A DNA stretch of 64,000 nt from the NCBI GenBank assembly GCA_035578155.1, contig JAPWDM010000008.1, positions 3,307,347 through 3,371,346 of the forward strand, given 5' to 3'. Under the pieces are notes generated by a model. It was not told the origin of the DNA, did not search any database, and saw only the letters and a program-made list of their open reading frames with translations. The position numbers were made by a program, and so were the translations under genes. Shown one piece after another: positions 23,546 through 35,488 of the stretch. Within the stretch, counting starts at the first letter, position 1, and each line of letters starts with the position of its first letter. This DNA is from Brachynemurus nebulosus. Taxonomy: Eukaryota > Arthropoda > Insecta > Neuroptera > Myrmeleontidae.

Positions 23546-25993
23546 GAAGTTTTCACTTCAAAAATTCTTTTTTCTTCATCTCAAAAATTGTAAACAATTA
23601 TCTAAAGGAGCGTACTTCCGTAAAATTTTTAGTCGGGACATTTGATAAATAGACAACAGACATCAATAAACTAAATATATTATCTAATATTTCAAATTGT
23701 TTTGAACTACTTTAATTACATAAAAACATACATTTTAAGTATGTAATAATTTAAATAAAGAAAAACTTGCAATTATTTGTTGATGTATCTTTTTGATCTC
23801 CGTATGATCAACAATTTGATGACGATGAATAAGGATATTCATACATAATATAAAATGTTATATGTAAGTTATATTATACATACGTAGTATGTTATATTAT
23901 ACATACGAATGCAGTGTTTGTGTTTGATAGTAGAGATATGAATACCTACCTGCTACCTCTTCAGTCACTCATTGAATGATACGACTGATATACCATTACA
24001 ACTCCCAGAAAAAAGTTAAGGTAATAAAATTTTGAAAAAAATATGATTGGTTAAATAAGATGACAAGGATAAAAAAGCAGCTTGTACAGTGACAGTTCAA
24101 TTTACTTATCTCTCTCACACAAAAATCTGTCAAACTAAGTCGGATTTACATAGCTAAAAAAAACTAGCATACGGAATTTTTAATGTGTCTCTCCATGGAG
24201 ATACGGAGTCTTCACCTGATGGCAGATTTGTGGTAACTGATAACTCTTACTGATTATATCGTGTCACCCTGGAGTTAAATATCTACTTCAATTCATTTTA
24301 GAAAACTATTAAGAAATTATTCTATTTAATGGAAAACTAAAGTAGAAATACATATAAGAAAACATTAAAAAGTTACTAGCATTATTTATAAGTAAAAATT
24401 AATAACAAACTTAGATAAAATAAAAAAAAAAAAAAACAACAAACACCACTCGAAAATTATAATTGAGAGGACAAATGCATGAAGAAGTTATGTGACATTT
24501 TTGTAATTTTACAGTACAACCATTTGAAAGTTTTTATTTACTTGTACTCCCTATGAAATAGCACATGTTTATTATTGAATTTGTTTGAAACTATTGGAAG
24601 TAATGAAACCAAATTTTTCTAGATGATATTTCAGGATAAAATATTTCTAAATTCTACAAAATCAAAAAAAGTAAACGAACAGTCAAAAATAAATATATTA
24701 AATTTTAAGAAAAGTTAAGTTTTGAAAAAATATTAATACCATGACGATCATAACCTTTAATGACACAACGTCCAGTGGTACATTATTTTGACGTTTATAC
24801 ACTTCATGTGGATTTATTGACGTCGTGCAACGTGATATGTGAGTTAGTAAAGTTTCAGTTGACGTCTTATGACGTCAGCGACCGTCAAGGTGTTACTTTA
24901 AATACATAATTTTAATTTTTAATATTTAACATTACATTTGACATATACATTTTTTTTAACATATACATTTGAAATCATAAAACAATTCGATAAAATTTAA
25001 ATGGACAAAATCGTTAAAAGTGATGATATTAAAAATTGAAAATTAAACTTAATAAAATTAAAATTAATAAAAAAAAAATAATAATAAAACTAAGAAAACA
25101 GTGTTACACAAAATTTAGAAAAATGTTACAAAAGAATCAAAATTAAGAACAATTAAAAATGAATCACGAGGTGCTCGAAACAAAATAAATATATAAACAA
25201 AATGGCTTTAGTCTAATGGAAACAAAGTAGTGACTGTGGCGTTGTAGTCAAGTTGGGTAACCATTTTAATCTTTTAAGCGGCTTGTTAAACTGGACGGTT
25301 GCTGTTTTACATGCCAGCATCAAAAGTGTTGTGCAAATTAAATTGGAATCTGTGTTACAAATAGAAGCTATATGGAGTTTACCCCATTTAAAATTTTGAT
25401 ATATGACAAGCACGATAGATAAAATGGCGGCACAATCGACAAATGTCATCAACATGAGTTAATTCGGGTATCCGCTTAAGTGGCTAAAATTTTTGATCTT
25501 AACTCCCTGACGATTATAGGAATAATTCCGAAAAACTAATTGATATAAGTTAAAAAATCAAGAATACACTATTTTGACAACTAGTACACTTTATATGGAA
25601 CTGTTGACGCCGTTGACGCTGTTTACCGTTATGTATACATTAGTTTTTTTTTATAATGTAAAGTGCAATTCTTTTTTTTTTTATTTATAATATCCTGTGT
25701 ATGTTTTAAGAATTGAATTATGTATTTTAATAATAAATGAAATTCTTAATTTAATTACGCATTATAATTTAAAAAGTTAAATGAATGTATATAATTTTTA
25801 AAACTATAGTTTTAAATTATAATTTAATATTTCTAAATCGTGTTTTGTATTACTATTTTCTATTTTTAATTGAAAAATAATATTTATGAATGTTGCTGCA
25901 AGAGGGCAGTTTCGTACTGAAAATAATTTATTTCATTTTTTGCTATAGTGTAAATCCAACTTGTAAAATTTTATTACGTTTACTTTTTTCTTA
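23546..25993. other. Long AT-rich stretch, no gene supported
   Basis: No coding region, inverted-repeat element or tandem array stands out over 2.4 kb. Around 24835-24885 there is a small cluster of TGACGTC-like words (GACGTCGTGCAACG, GACGTCTTATGACGTCA), which resemble CRE sites; this may be chance. Confidence 0.4.
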
Positions 25994-26157
25994 GGGCCCG
26001 TCCACACGCTCAAGCTTTACCACCGACTTACCTGCGCAAACCAGGTTTGTGCAAGTAAGTCGCTACGTTTTTTCCCGTCCATACGTACATGTTTACTTGC
26101 ACAAACTGGTTTGCGCAAGTAAGTCGGTGGTAAAGCTTGTGTCGTGTGGACGGACCC
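25994..26157. mobile_element. Tourist-type MITE, TTA duplication
   Basis: Near-perfect palindromic arms start GGGCCCGTCCACACG and end with the complement CGTGTGGACGGACCC. TTA flanks both sides, as for PIF/Harbinger-mobilised MITEs. Inner arms hold AAGCTTTACCACCGACTTAC and its complement. At 164 bp it is non-coding and could form a long hairpin RNA if transcribed. Confidence 0.85.
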
Positions 26158-26165
26158 TTAGAGTT

Positions 26166-26541
26166 GTTCTGTGACTGATACATTGGTATAGGACGATATC
26201 AGCACATACGTGTTAAAAATTATACAGTGGCTAATTAATCTACGTACACATAGTTAGGATTTATAAAACAAAAGTTTCACAAATCAATAGATGTATTGAA
26301 ATATGCCATTAATTATTTAAGAATTGCACATTTTTTGTTTTTTTTTGTTTTTATAATATGTGTTCTGTGACTGATACATTGGTATAGGACGATATCAGCA
26401 CATACGTGTTAAAAATTATACAGTGGCTAATTAATCTACGTACACATAGTTAGGATTTATAAAACAAAAGTTTCACAAATCAATAGATGTATTGAAATAT
26501 GCCATTAATTATTTAAGAATTGCACATTTTTTGTTTTTATA
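26166..26541 (+). repeat. Tandem duplication, 196-bp unit, two copies
   Basis: The block starting GTTCTGTGACTGATACATTG is repeated 196 bp later with almost no change, ending each time in GCACATTTTTTG and a T-rich run. The near identity implies a recent duplication. It lies directly after the MITE at 25994-26157. Confidence 0.85.
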
Positions 26542-26949
26542 CCTGTGCATAATCAACAAAATATTAATTTATCGCTATAAAAAAAATTCAAAACACAGAA
26601 GCTGTCGGCTTGTTGAACAATATTATGTGAATAAGGTGTCCTACATTTAATTGAATGTAACATTTTTCTTTGTATAAATATAATACCAGTTCAAATTTTT
26701 AAAAAACTATAGGTTTTGAAATTACAGTTTATTGTCATTTCTAGACCCCCGTATTTGTTTTTACGCCCCTGAAGATTAATTAATTTTTTGACAGGATGAT
26801 TTATAATACACTAAACGTCCGGGCTTTAGTCATCACTCATCACTTCATCAGTCATCAATCATTCATCAGATCGCATAAATTGATACTTTAAAATAGAGTG
26901 CCTTTAGAATACTTTAAGAATGGTAGCAATTTGAAAATGTCCGTTTTAA

Positions 26950-27900
26950 TATGAAAACCAGCAAGGAGACGAAACTCAATGTATTCAAAAAAGTGTCCAA
27001 ATCAAAAATGGCACTCGTGTTCGACGAATACTAGAGTCCCTATAATAAATAGTATCGTGACATGTCATCCATTTTGTATCCAAAATAGAGCGGGAAGCTT
27101 CAAAATTAATTATCACATATTTGGGTAAATATTTTTGAGTACATAATTATTGTTAATAAGTTATGAATTAATGAACAATTAAAAATTTTTAATTTAATTA
27201 TTCTTTCTAAGTTAAACTAAATAGTTTTTGTTAACATTTAATTTATTTCCAATGTATTTTACGAAAACTTTGGATACAAAATGCCGGAACCAATCAGCGT
27301 TCAGCATACATGTCACTAGGAAAGCGGTACAGTACTTATTATCAAATGGAAACGCGAGCTTCTATATTATCTTTGTTAGCTCTTGAATAGAATATTCTGG
27401 AATCTTTTTCAATGTTCAACTCAGTTATAAAGTGCGTTTTTCGATCGTTTTTAAAATAAACTTAACAATTTTTATTTTGCGTTGCATCATTTACATTATA
27501 TATTATATAATTCGCTAACGTCACTATGTAAGATCGGAGTCATTGGATATTCGCCGTATAAAGTAATTTAAACTATAAAAGTTTATTTCATACATATGTA
27601 ATTTCTATGTATTTCCTTATTATTAAATATCATCAACCGACATTGGTGATTCTCAAATGGAAACACTCACTTCCCCAGTCCCGACGTGTTTCCATTTGAG
27701 AATAAGTACTGTATTTACATTCTGTTTTATCCGTTTTATGTTACTATATTCGCTATATTCACATCAGTATTTTGAGATTATTAACGCCGCGAATGATAAA
27801 AAAAGAAAACCTTATACTTACCATTTGCCTGACCAATTTTGTCAATTCCTCTCATATAACTTAGATCTCCATCTTATAATACTCCATTATAAAAACAATA
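26950..27900 (+). repeat. Diverged repeat shared with 60790-61410
   Basis: Words such as AAAGCGGTACA, TGAATAGAATATTC, ATCAACCGACATTGGTGATT and CTCCCATTTGG/CCATTTGAGAATAAG recur in the same order in the second locus. There the segment lies inside a hAT-like element. A mariner-type MITE is inserted in this copy at 27034. The frames here are short and not conserved. Confidence 0.6.
27034..27317 (+). mobile_element. GAGTCCCTATAATAAATAG MITE, copy truncated at right
   Basis: The left end, bordered by TA, and the body match the two inverted copies at 34861-35170 and 35183-35488. The last 25 bp or so, including the right inverted repeat, are missing. It is inserted in the repeat at 26950-27900. Confidence 0.75.
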
Positions 27901-28364
27901 AATTACATATTATGAAAAAATTAGAATGACATTCAAAAAAACATGCCAGTTTGTATTTTATAAATGGCAGTAGTTATTTTTTTGACCACTAGTTCGCGTA
28001 TCCAAGTTTTACGATTCCAAACATGTACGGCAGGGTATGGACACTAGATACTCCCCTCCGCTCCTTATTCAAACGGTGTGGAGTGGATCAAAGCGATACC
28101 AATAACACCAAAATCACCAAAATTAAACTGTAAAAACTTATTTTACTGGTATTACTGAATGAAAGTCCTATAATATTTTAGTGAATATTTTATTATTATG
28201 TTGGCTAGTGTTTGATCCACACCGACGAATAATTTGTCCGATAAACTATTGAGTGTCCATACCCTGATGTACGGTCCCTCGATATTATGTAACTCTGTAA
28301 CTTATGTAATACAGGCTAAATCATGCATGTTCCTGCCACTTGTTTTCAAGGACGGACCATTGAG

Positions 28365-28595
28365 AGAGAATGCTGTGTATTACAAATACATTAAGAAATT
28401 GAAGCAAAAAAAATGACTGATGGGATTACGATCAAACCATTAATTTAATAGTTTATCTAATATTTATAAACAAGTCTCCGTGGTTACAAATTGGGCTTAC
28501 TAAAATGGAGTCATGCTTCAAAATTCAATGCCGTGGTATCTCGAGGAAACATTATGTTAATATGTTCGATTCCACTTCGATTCAGTGCTTAGTGC
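28365..28595 (+). mobile_element. 250-bp interspersed repeat, copy 3 (upstream of gene C)
   Basis: It matches 15053-15298 and, in reverse, 601-878. It ends about 70 bp before the gene C start codon, so it may have replaced or joined the promoter. It is non-coding. Confidence 0.65.
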
Positions 28596-28662
28596 ATTGA
28601 ATGTCACCGTTTGCTACGTGGCGCTAATGGTGGCATACCATATATAAAAGTAGAAATCCGAA

Positions 28663-29950
28663 ATGGAGAAATCAGTCCACGAAAATTTTCATATATTTGG
28701 AATTAAAATGGAGAAAAATGAAGTGAATGAACCTATCCATAATATTGTTGATCATACATTTGAAATTAAAGTTGAAAAAGATGAAGTGGATGAGAACAAT
28801 TTAGGATTAACAACAGAAACTAAAATTTTTGAACCAACTAAATTGTCACACGAAAATAATAGTTTAACGAATAAAAAAACTCTCGCGGATTTACAAAAGC
28901 AAAATATAAAATTGGTAAGTACTAAATTTCAATTGTAAATTTTCGAATAAAATTTTGCAAATATTAATAAGGTTTATAACATTTTAGGAGTTGAGTGAAT
29001 ATATGATAGATTTAAATAGCTTACATATGGAAATTAAAATCGAAGAAGATGAAATAGATGAAGATCATTGGACAGATTTAACAAACCATAAAATTGCGGG
29101 TGTTGGCAAAAAAATAATTCAGTGTGATACATGTAATAAAACATTTACTCGTTCAAATGATTTAAAAAGACATAAAATAATTCACAGTGGTGAAAAACCA
29201 TACAAGTGTAATGTTTGTTCGAAAACATTCATTAATTTAAGTCATTTAAAAAGACATGAAAGAATTCACAGTGGTGAAAAACCACACAAATGTAATATAT
29301 GTACTAAAACATTTACTTATTCAAGTGATCTAAGAAAACATGAAAGAATTCACAGTGGTGAAAAACCATACAAGTGTAATGTATGTAGTAAAACATTTAC
29401 TACTTCAAGTTATTTAAAAACACATGAAAGAATTCACAGTGGTGAAAAGCCATATGAATGTAGTAAATGTTCTAAAACATTTAATCAGTCATGTGCTTTA
29501 AAAATACATGAAAAAATTCACAGTGGTGAAAAACCATACCAGTGTAATATATGTACTAAAACATTTAAACATTCAAGTGCTTTAAAAATACATGAAAAAA
29601 TTCACAGTGTTGAAAAACCATACCAGTGTAATATATGTACTAAAACATTTATTCAGTCAAGTCATTTAAAAACACATGAAATAATTCACAGTGATGAAAA
29701 ACCACACGTGTGTAAAATATGTTCTAAAACTTTTAATCAGTCATTTCATTTAAAAAGACATGAAAGAATTCACAATGGTGAAAAACCATACAAGTGTAAT
29801 GTATGTTCTAAAACATTTAACCAAGTAAGTAATTTAAAAACACATGAAAGAACTCATAGCGGTGAAAAACCTTATAAATGTAATAAATGTTCGAAAGCAT
29901 TTGCTAGTTCAAGTCATTTAAGGTATCATAAAAAAATTCATATCGGTTAA
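28663..29950 (+). CDS. Zinc-finger gene C, two exons, ten C2H2 fingers
   Basis: Exon 1 (28663-28914, 84 codons, starting MEKSVHENFH) is acidic with IKMEKNEV and IKVEKDEV motifs. The donor GTAAGT follows a full codon, the intron is 73 nt, and exon 2 starts at 28988 with GAG TTG AGT (E-L-S-E-Y), giving about 404 residues. A third motif, [12 protein letters not shown], precedes the fingers. Ten intact C-x2-C-x12-H-x3-H fingers follow, mostly with SGEKPY linkers; two linkers vary (SVEKPY, SDEKPH). This is the least damaged member: no stop, no frameshift, a compact intron. Exon 2 is exactly as long as in gene A (963 nt) and the 3' flanks match, so A and C are sisters. A 250-bp repeat lies just upstream instead of the 5' flank shared by B, D, E and F. 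Likely a nuclear DNA-binding protein with unknown target. Confidence 0.9.
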
Positions 29951-30391
29951 AAAAGTGTGTGAATATTTTAAAAATTAAGTATTTAATCACAATAAATGAC
30001 AATTTTTCGAGCATTGTGTCGCATGAAATAACATTACTAACAATAAGATGGGGCAAAGGGACATTTGCGTACTTCTTTGTTTATGAGCATATTTGAATTG
30101 CTAACTACAGAAAGGGGACATCTTCAATTATTTTCAAAATTGAGTTATTAAAATTTTTAAATTGATATCAATATAGAGCATGATTTACTGCAGAAAGAAA
30201 AAAAATATCCAACCTTACAGTATGTATATAATTGCGTGTATAAAATTTTCGGTTTTAATTAATAAAGATTAATTAATTGTTAAAATATAAAGACCCAGTC
30301 TGGCCAGTCAGTTTCGAGAAAAACGCTTTCAAAATTCTATATTCATTTACTGAATATACACCAAATATAAGTTATTGGTGTGTCAATTCAA

Positions 30392-30455
30392 CAAATCGAT
30401 AGCGCAGTCGGCAGCGTGCTAGACTGGCGACTAGAGTGCACGGGTTCAATTCGGA
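30392..30455 (+). other. tRNA-like sequence (SINE head or tRNA pseudogene)
   Basis: A box-A-like TAGCGCAGTCGG and a box-B-like GGGTTCAATTC are correctly spaced for a tRNA-type Pol III promoter. The D stem can pair. The anticodon arm (CTAG...CTAG) is off by a base, and the T and acceptor stems do not pair. It is therefore not a working tRNA. The loop reads CTGGCGA, which would suggest an Ala (GGC) origin. Confidence 0.55.
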
Positions 30456-31290
30456 CTTCTTAAATTTTTATGAAAATAAGTGAATTAGCTTTTAAATTTT
30501 TACAATGAGCTCACAGGAAGTTGATGTTTCTAAGTAAAAAGAAAAAAAAGGACTTTCTACAAGATAAATATAAAAAAAAATAAACCATAAAATTCATTCC
30601 ATGTTACCAAATGGAATTTTGGAAAAAATCCTAAAATTGCTTACCACAAATAAAAATAATAATTTAGAATGAAGTCCTATTGTTTATTAATTAAAAAAAG
30701 AATGTATTTTTCAAAAATAATAGAAAAAGAAACCTGGAAAATGTTTGCATAATTTTCTACTTTACCTCAGAAAAGGGGCATGTCGCCCTTTAATTGCAGA
30801 AAGCAGATATCTTCAAAAATAAAAATCGCTTTAAAAGACAGTCAAATGATAATATATTTGATCTGTAGTAAAAAATGAATAAAAATTCTTTATATATTTC
30901 GATTTTTGCTAAAAAAAAAAAAAAAAAAAATAAAAGAAAACAGAAAATATAATATTTATACATTTTTTTCGATTCCTGTGACTTGTCTCCTTTCTGTAGT
31001 CTCCTTCTGCAATTCATTTACTCTCAAATTTGGTTTTCGATATTATAAAACATCATTTAATAGCAAATGAGCTAATGTTGATTTTGCATTTAACCACATT
31101 TTTTTTTTAATTTTCCTTTTTAGTTCACATTAAGTGCATATTTTCACAATTTTGAATTTGACCAAAATAATTAAATTAACAATTTTAAACTTCCAATTAA
31201 ATAAATAATTAATTGGAAAAAAAAAACCGTTAAATATTTGTTAAATATATGTATATATCTATGCTAATCTTTAGTGAATATCTATTTAGA
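30456..31290. other. AT-rich stretch, no gene supported
   Basis: It follows the tRNA-like head and might include a SINE tail, but I cannot find its end. There are no supportable coding frames. Confidence 0.35.
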
Positions 31291-31296
31291 TAAATA

Positions 31297-31491
31297 CAGT
31301 GGAACCTCTCTTAACCGAACAGCATTTTCATGCGAAAATTATCATTGAAATATGAAAACGGCTAACTTTAAGTCTTTTAGCTAACAAAGTGAAGCACTAT
31401 AAATAACTGACTTTGTAAAGAATTTCGAAATATTTAATTTAAAAAAAAAAATTCGCGTATAAATGCTGTCCGTTTAAAAAAGGTTTCACTA
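31297..31491. mobile_element. pogo/mariner-like MITE, TA duplication
   Basis: The left end CAGTGGAACCTCTCTTAACC and the right end AAAGGTTTCACTA are imperfect inverted repeats flanked by TA. The 195-bp interior is non-coding. The CAGT start and TA duplication fit pogo-type elements. Confidence 0.65.
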
Positions 31492-31599
31492 TAATGCGTA
31501 ATTATTTTGTTTTTTAAGACATTTGAGCATATTTTAGACATTTTTTGAAGCATATTAGGTGTATCCGTTGTAATGGTGGTAGGTGCCAGCCGAGAACTT

Positions 31600-32330
31600 T
31601 AGGCAATCAAATTTACACTAATGTAGTGTTGATTGCCTCTATGAGATTGATTAATTTTTGGGAACTTATCATGAGCTCAAACCCCAGGTAACGTGGTTGA
31701 TGTCGCCAACTAGCGGCCGTAACGTGAACTATGTGAGGCCGCCATCATTATTCCGATATTGATTTCTTACAGCAAGGGTTGATTTTGTGATTACCCGAAC
31801 TAAGTGATTTTTGACAGAGAACTGTTACAATAGCGACCAAAGAACAACGGTGAACGAGTGCTATGATATTGCTTCGCGCATCACTCACTCACTCACAATG
31901 TGACCTTAGGTAGGGGCAGACGTAATTTTGTTGTGAGTCATAACAAAGCAATAAAATAATATTTAAATTAATTTTGTAAAATATTTTTATAATCATTTAA
32001 AAAATATAAGTAGGTACTTAAAATATAAAATAAATATAAAATATTAAAATGAAACTTTTTTATTATTTTAAATACCATATTTAAACATCTATCGACTAAT
32101 AGAATTTTATTTTGTAATCAACAAATTGTTTCGACGCTAAACACACAACGAAATGTAATATTTCGAAAGAACCCAATACCTTTGGAAGTTTTATTAATTT
32201 GGCATCCAATTTAGCGCTATTTCTGCGTGGGACAACAAGTAACAGTGTTGGGCGCGAATTTTAAGTATTTTTAAATATAAGCTAAACCGCCGCTACTGTT
32301 ACACCCATATATGTACGGTTTTTTAGTACA
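31600..32330. other. Non-coding stretch with one small hairpin
   Basis: At about 31602-31639, AGGCAATCAA and TTGATTGCCT enclose a second inverted pair, ACACTA/TAGTGT. Otherwise no gene or element can be supported. Confidence 0.35.
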
Positions 32331-32331
32331 T

Positions 32332-32551
32332 ACCGTCTTTTTCCGAAAATAAGACACTGTTTTACTTTCTTTTTTGGTCTAAAATACGCGCTAGGGCTTA
32401 TTTTCGGGGGAGGGGGAATGTTTTAATTTAATTAACATGATTGCTATCGATGAGACCGCGGTATTCTCTGTCTCCCGAAAATAAGCCCTAGCGCGTATTT
32501 TGGACCAAAAAAGAAAGTAAGACAGTGTCTTATTTTCGGAAAAAGACGGCA
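32332..32551. mobile_element. Palindromic MITE, CCGTCTTTTTCCGAAAATAA arms
   Basis: Arms of about 80 bp are near-perfect inverted repeats (starting ACCGTCTTTTTCCG, inner CGCGCTAGGGCTTATTTTCG and complement) around a short spacer. It is non-coding. The target duplication is not clear, so the class is undetermined. Confidence 0.7.
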
Positions 32552-33037
32552 TTTACCCAACTTTAATTACACAGCCACAAAATTGCTATATTTGTTAATT
32601 TTGAGGGCGTTTTTTGAGGTTACGGCCGAATCCAGATGTACTGGAATAAAACTGACCCCAAATTCGGATTCAGCGACCCCAAAAACATATAGTACATATA
32701 GTGAGACCTCCAGGTCAGAAAAATTTTTTTTTTGTGTGTGGCTGTGTTATTAGTACTTTATTTAATTCCATTTTGAAAATCAAACGAGATCGTACGTATT
32801 ACGAATTCTCACGTGAGGTGGATGTGTTCAAAAAAATAGATTAAATGCTGATGAAAAAAAAAATGTTTTTCTACACCTGTTGAAGAACACACTCATTACA
32901 TATCCGTTAATTGTTGAGAAAGTTAGGCATTATTCAAAGGTGTGGAGGAATGATCATTACTCACTACCTTTTTGACCAATGAAATCGCCGTATTAACCAT
33001 TATTCACTGGGCTAGCTTTTGTTTTGTGTATAATATA

Positions 33038-33898
33038 AGGTAAAAGACCCGGTAATTGACCCTGGCCCAGTTTCTGAACTTTTCAACTTTGTTATAAATT
33101 AATAAAAAAACTATATTTTAAATAAAAAAAAAAATAAATTCTTAATTTAAAGTAATCTATTCTGTGTCTAATGAACAGCAATTTAAAAAGTTTAGAATAT
33201 ATTAACTAAATAAAAAAAAAATTTTAAGTTTAAAATGTGTGTAAAAACTATTTTTTTGGTAGTTTCCTAACAGTTTATGTTACAAAGTACTCATTTTGAT
33301 CTGTGCAATATTCATCATGTAAGTATGAAAACTTAATTAAAAATATATGAGCAGGTTAATATTTGTTTAAAATTTATTTTAAAATATTTATAAAATACCT
33401 TAGAATGATTTTTATTATTGAAATATGAGGGTCAATTACTAGGCTCACTTCTAAAGTGGTATGCCCCAATTAAATTCTAACCAGTTTTTGTTAGTTATTT
33501 TGTTATTTATAGTTATCTTCGATTAGTTTTTGTTATTTTTCATAACGTATATAACATTAAACATTCATTTTTATCAGTAAAAAATTATTTATAAATTAAA
33601 TTTTAAAAAACTGTATTTTTAAATTTAAGAATCAGAAACTAGGCCACTGTCAGGGTCAAAAACTGTCACATGAGAAATTTTGAAGGTCAGAAACTGGGTC
33701 CTTTTTGTCAATTTTTAAAACATTAATTTAAATTATTAATTCAATTCAAATAATTATTTTACTTGTATGACTTTATTTTGAAAGCCATAAACTAGTTGAT
33801 AAAATTATTAATTGTCTCTTAAGTTTAAACTTATATTTATTACTGTCGTTTAACCTCAGCCGTCACTCTTAATAGGTCAGAAACTAGGCCCGTTACCT
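33038..33898 (+). mobile_element. 860-bp TA-flanked MITE family, copy 3
   Basis: A full-length copy with TA on both sides, AGGTAAAAGACCCGG at the left and CCCGTTACCT at the right. It interrupts an older repeat shared with 53440-54330. Confidence 0.9.
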
Positions 33899-34009
33899 TA
33901 CGTATCAATTTTTAATTTTAAATATGTTGCGTATTAACGTCTTAGTAAACAAAATAATGTGAATTTTATTTTGGTCGTTTCCATAGATACATATACAAAA
34001 AATTAATGA

Positions 34010-34250
34010 AATTAGAGATAGATTAAAAATTTTATTCTTTTAATTTAAAATTTATATTCAATTTTATTTAAATCAGAAAAGAAAAAAGTCGTAGAAAAAA
34101 TATCGTATTCAACTCGCTTGCAATGGCTATTACTCACTCAGATGCATTACGACACTCGCCTCGCATGCTCGGCTCGTGTCGCAATTTCATCTTCGTGAGT
34201 AATAGCTATCATTACCACCTTGTTGAATAATATACTATTTCTGTTATATT
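34010..34250 (+). repeat. Interspersed repeat shared (inverted) with 53440-53660
   Basis: Both loci hold an A/T-rich segment followed by an inverted pair, CTATTACTCACTCAGATG and CATCTTCGTGAGTAATAG, around GC-richer words (GACACTCGCCTCG, CTCGTGTCGCAATT). Flanking words before the MITE at 33038 (CATTATTCAAAGGTGTG) also match 54140-54260, so the repeat continues across that insertion. Confidence 0.6.
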
Positions 34251-34860
34251 AAAGAGAGTTTTGTTTATGTTTATTTCACAAACTTTTTTTTTTAGAAATA
34301 GTCACTAATAAATAACTCATATTTCGTCTAAGATGTCCTTTGATTTCGTACTCCTAACACCCAAAACAGATTTTTATTTTAATAACAAAATAAAAGTAAC
34401 ACTTTTTTTGGCACTTGGTTAGTATTTGCATGACAAATCTTTAATGGCTAGGGATGTAAACATCGGTCTTAAAAACATCGATGTTTTGAAAAAGAAAACA
34501 TCGCTTTATAAACATCGATGTTTGCAAACATCGATGTTTTTTTTAGGAATTTTTGGCTTAATTTACCAAATAATCGAACACAATATGCAAAAACCAGTGT
34601 TTTAATAGCACTAAGTAACTAGGCTAGCAATCGAATTTACGCCGTTTACGCATTACCAATACAGGATTGCCGACATTACAGTTTTAACGGTTTTAACTGT
34701 TAATCTGCAAATTTTTTTCGTTTGTCAGTTTTTGTTTTATCCCCAAATTGATTACTTTCTAATGAATAACTTTTAAAATACGTCTCATATTATTATTATT
34801 AAATTATGGAAACTGAACAAATTTTTCCCTATCACTAAATAATAAAAACAGTAACAGTTA

Positions 34861-35170
34861 GAGACCCTATAATAAATAGAGTCGTGACATGTCATCCATT
34901 TTGTATCCAAAACAGAGCGGGAAGCTTCAAAATTAATTATCACATACATATTTGGGTAAATATTTTTGAGTACATAATTATTGTTAATAAGTTCTGAAAT
35001 AATGAACAATTAAAAATTTTTAATTTAATTATTCTTTCTAAGTTAAACTAAATGGTTTTTGTTAACATTTCATTTATTTCCAATATATTTTACGAAAACT
35101 TTGGATACAAAATGCCGGAACCAATCAGCGTTCAGCACACATGTCACGACTCTATTTATTATAGGGACTC
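34861..35170 (+). mobile_element. GAGTCCCTATAATAAATAG MITE, copy a
   Basis: TA-flanked, 310 bp, with ends GAGACCCTATAATAAATAG and the complement. It lies 12 bp from an inverted second copy. It is non-coding: frames found on both strands are mirror images produced by the inverted pair. Confidence 0.85.
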
Positions 35171-35182
35171 TAGTAACAGTTA

Positions 35183-35488
35183 GAGTCCCTATAATAAATA
35201 GAGTCGTGACATGTGTGCTGAACGCTGATTGGTTCCGGCATTTTGTATCCAAAGTTTTCGTAAAATACATTGGAAATAAATTAAATGTTAACAAAAACCA
35301 TTTAGTTTAACTCAGAAAGAATAATTAAATTAAAAATTTTTAATTGTTCAGTAATTTATAACTTATTAACAATAATTATGTACTCAAAAATATTTACTCA
35401 AACATGTGATAATTAATTTTGAAGCTTCCCGCTCTGTTTTGGATACAAAATGGATGACATGTCACGACTTTATTTATTATAGGGACTC
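35183..35488 (-). mobile_element. GAGTCCCTATAATAAATAG MITE, copy b (inverted)
   Basis: Inverted relative to copy a, TA-flanked, separated from it by TAGTAACAGTTA. The words GTAACAG/GTAACAA occur next to the elements at several junctions, so the site may have been duplicated or hit twice. Confidence 0.85.

Noticed and set aside
24835..24885. CRE-like TGACGTCA cluster as a promoter
   Set aside because: No coding region follows within 3 kb on either strand; kept only as a remark.
25213..25455. 80-residue minus-strand frame with hydrophobic start
   Set aside because: No recognised motif, splice support or conserved neighbour; length is within chance for this window.
30392..30455. Functional tRNA gene
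   Set aside because: T stem and acceptor stem do not pair, and the anticodon arm is off by a base.
35059..35310. Matching frames on both strands near 35.1 kb
   Set aside because: They mirror each other because two MITE copies are inverted there. No domain is present.
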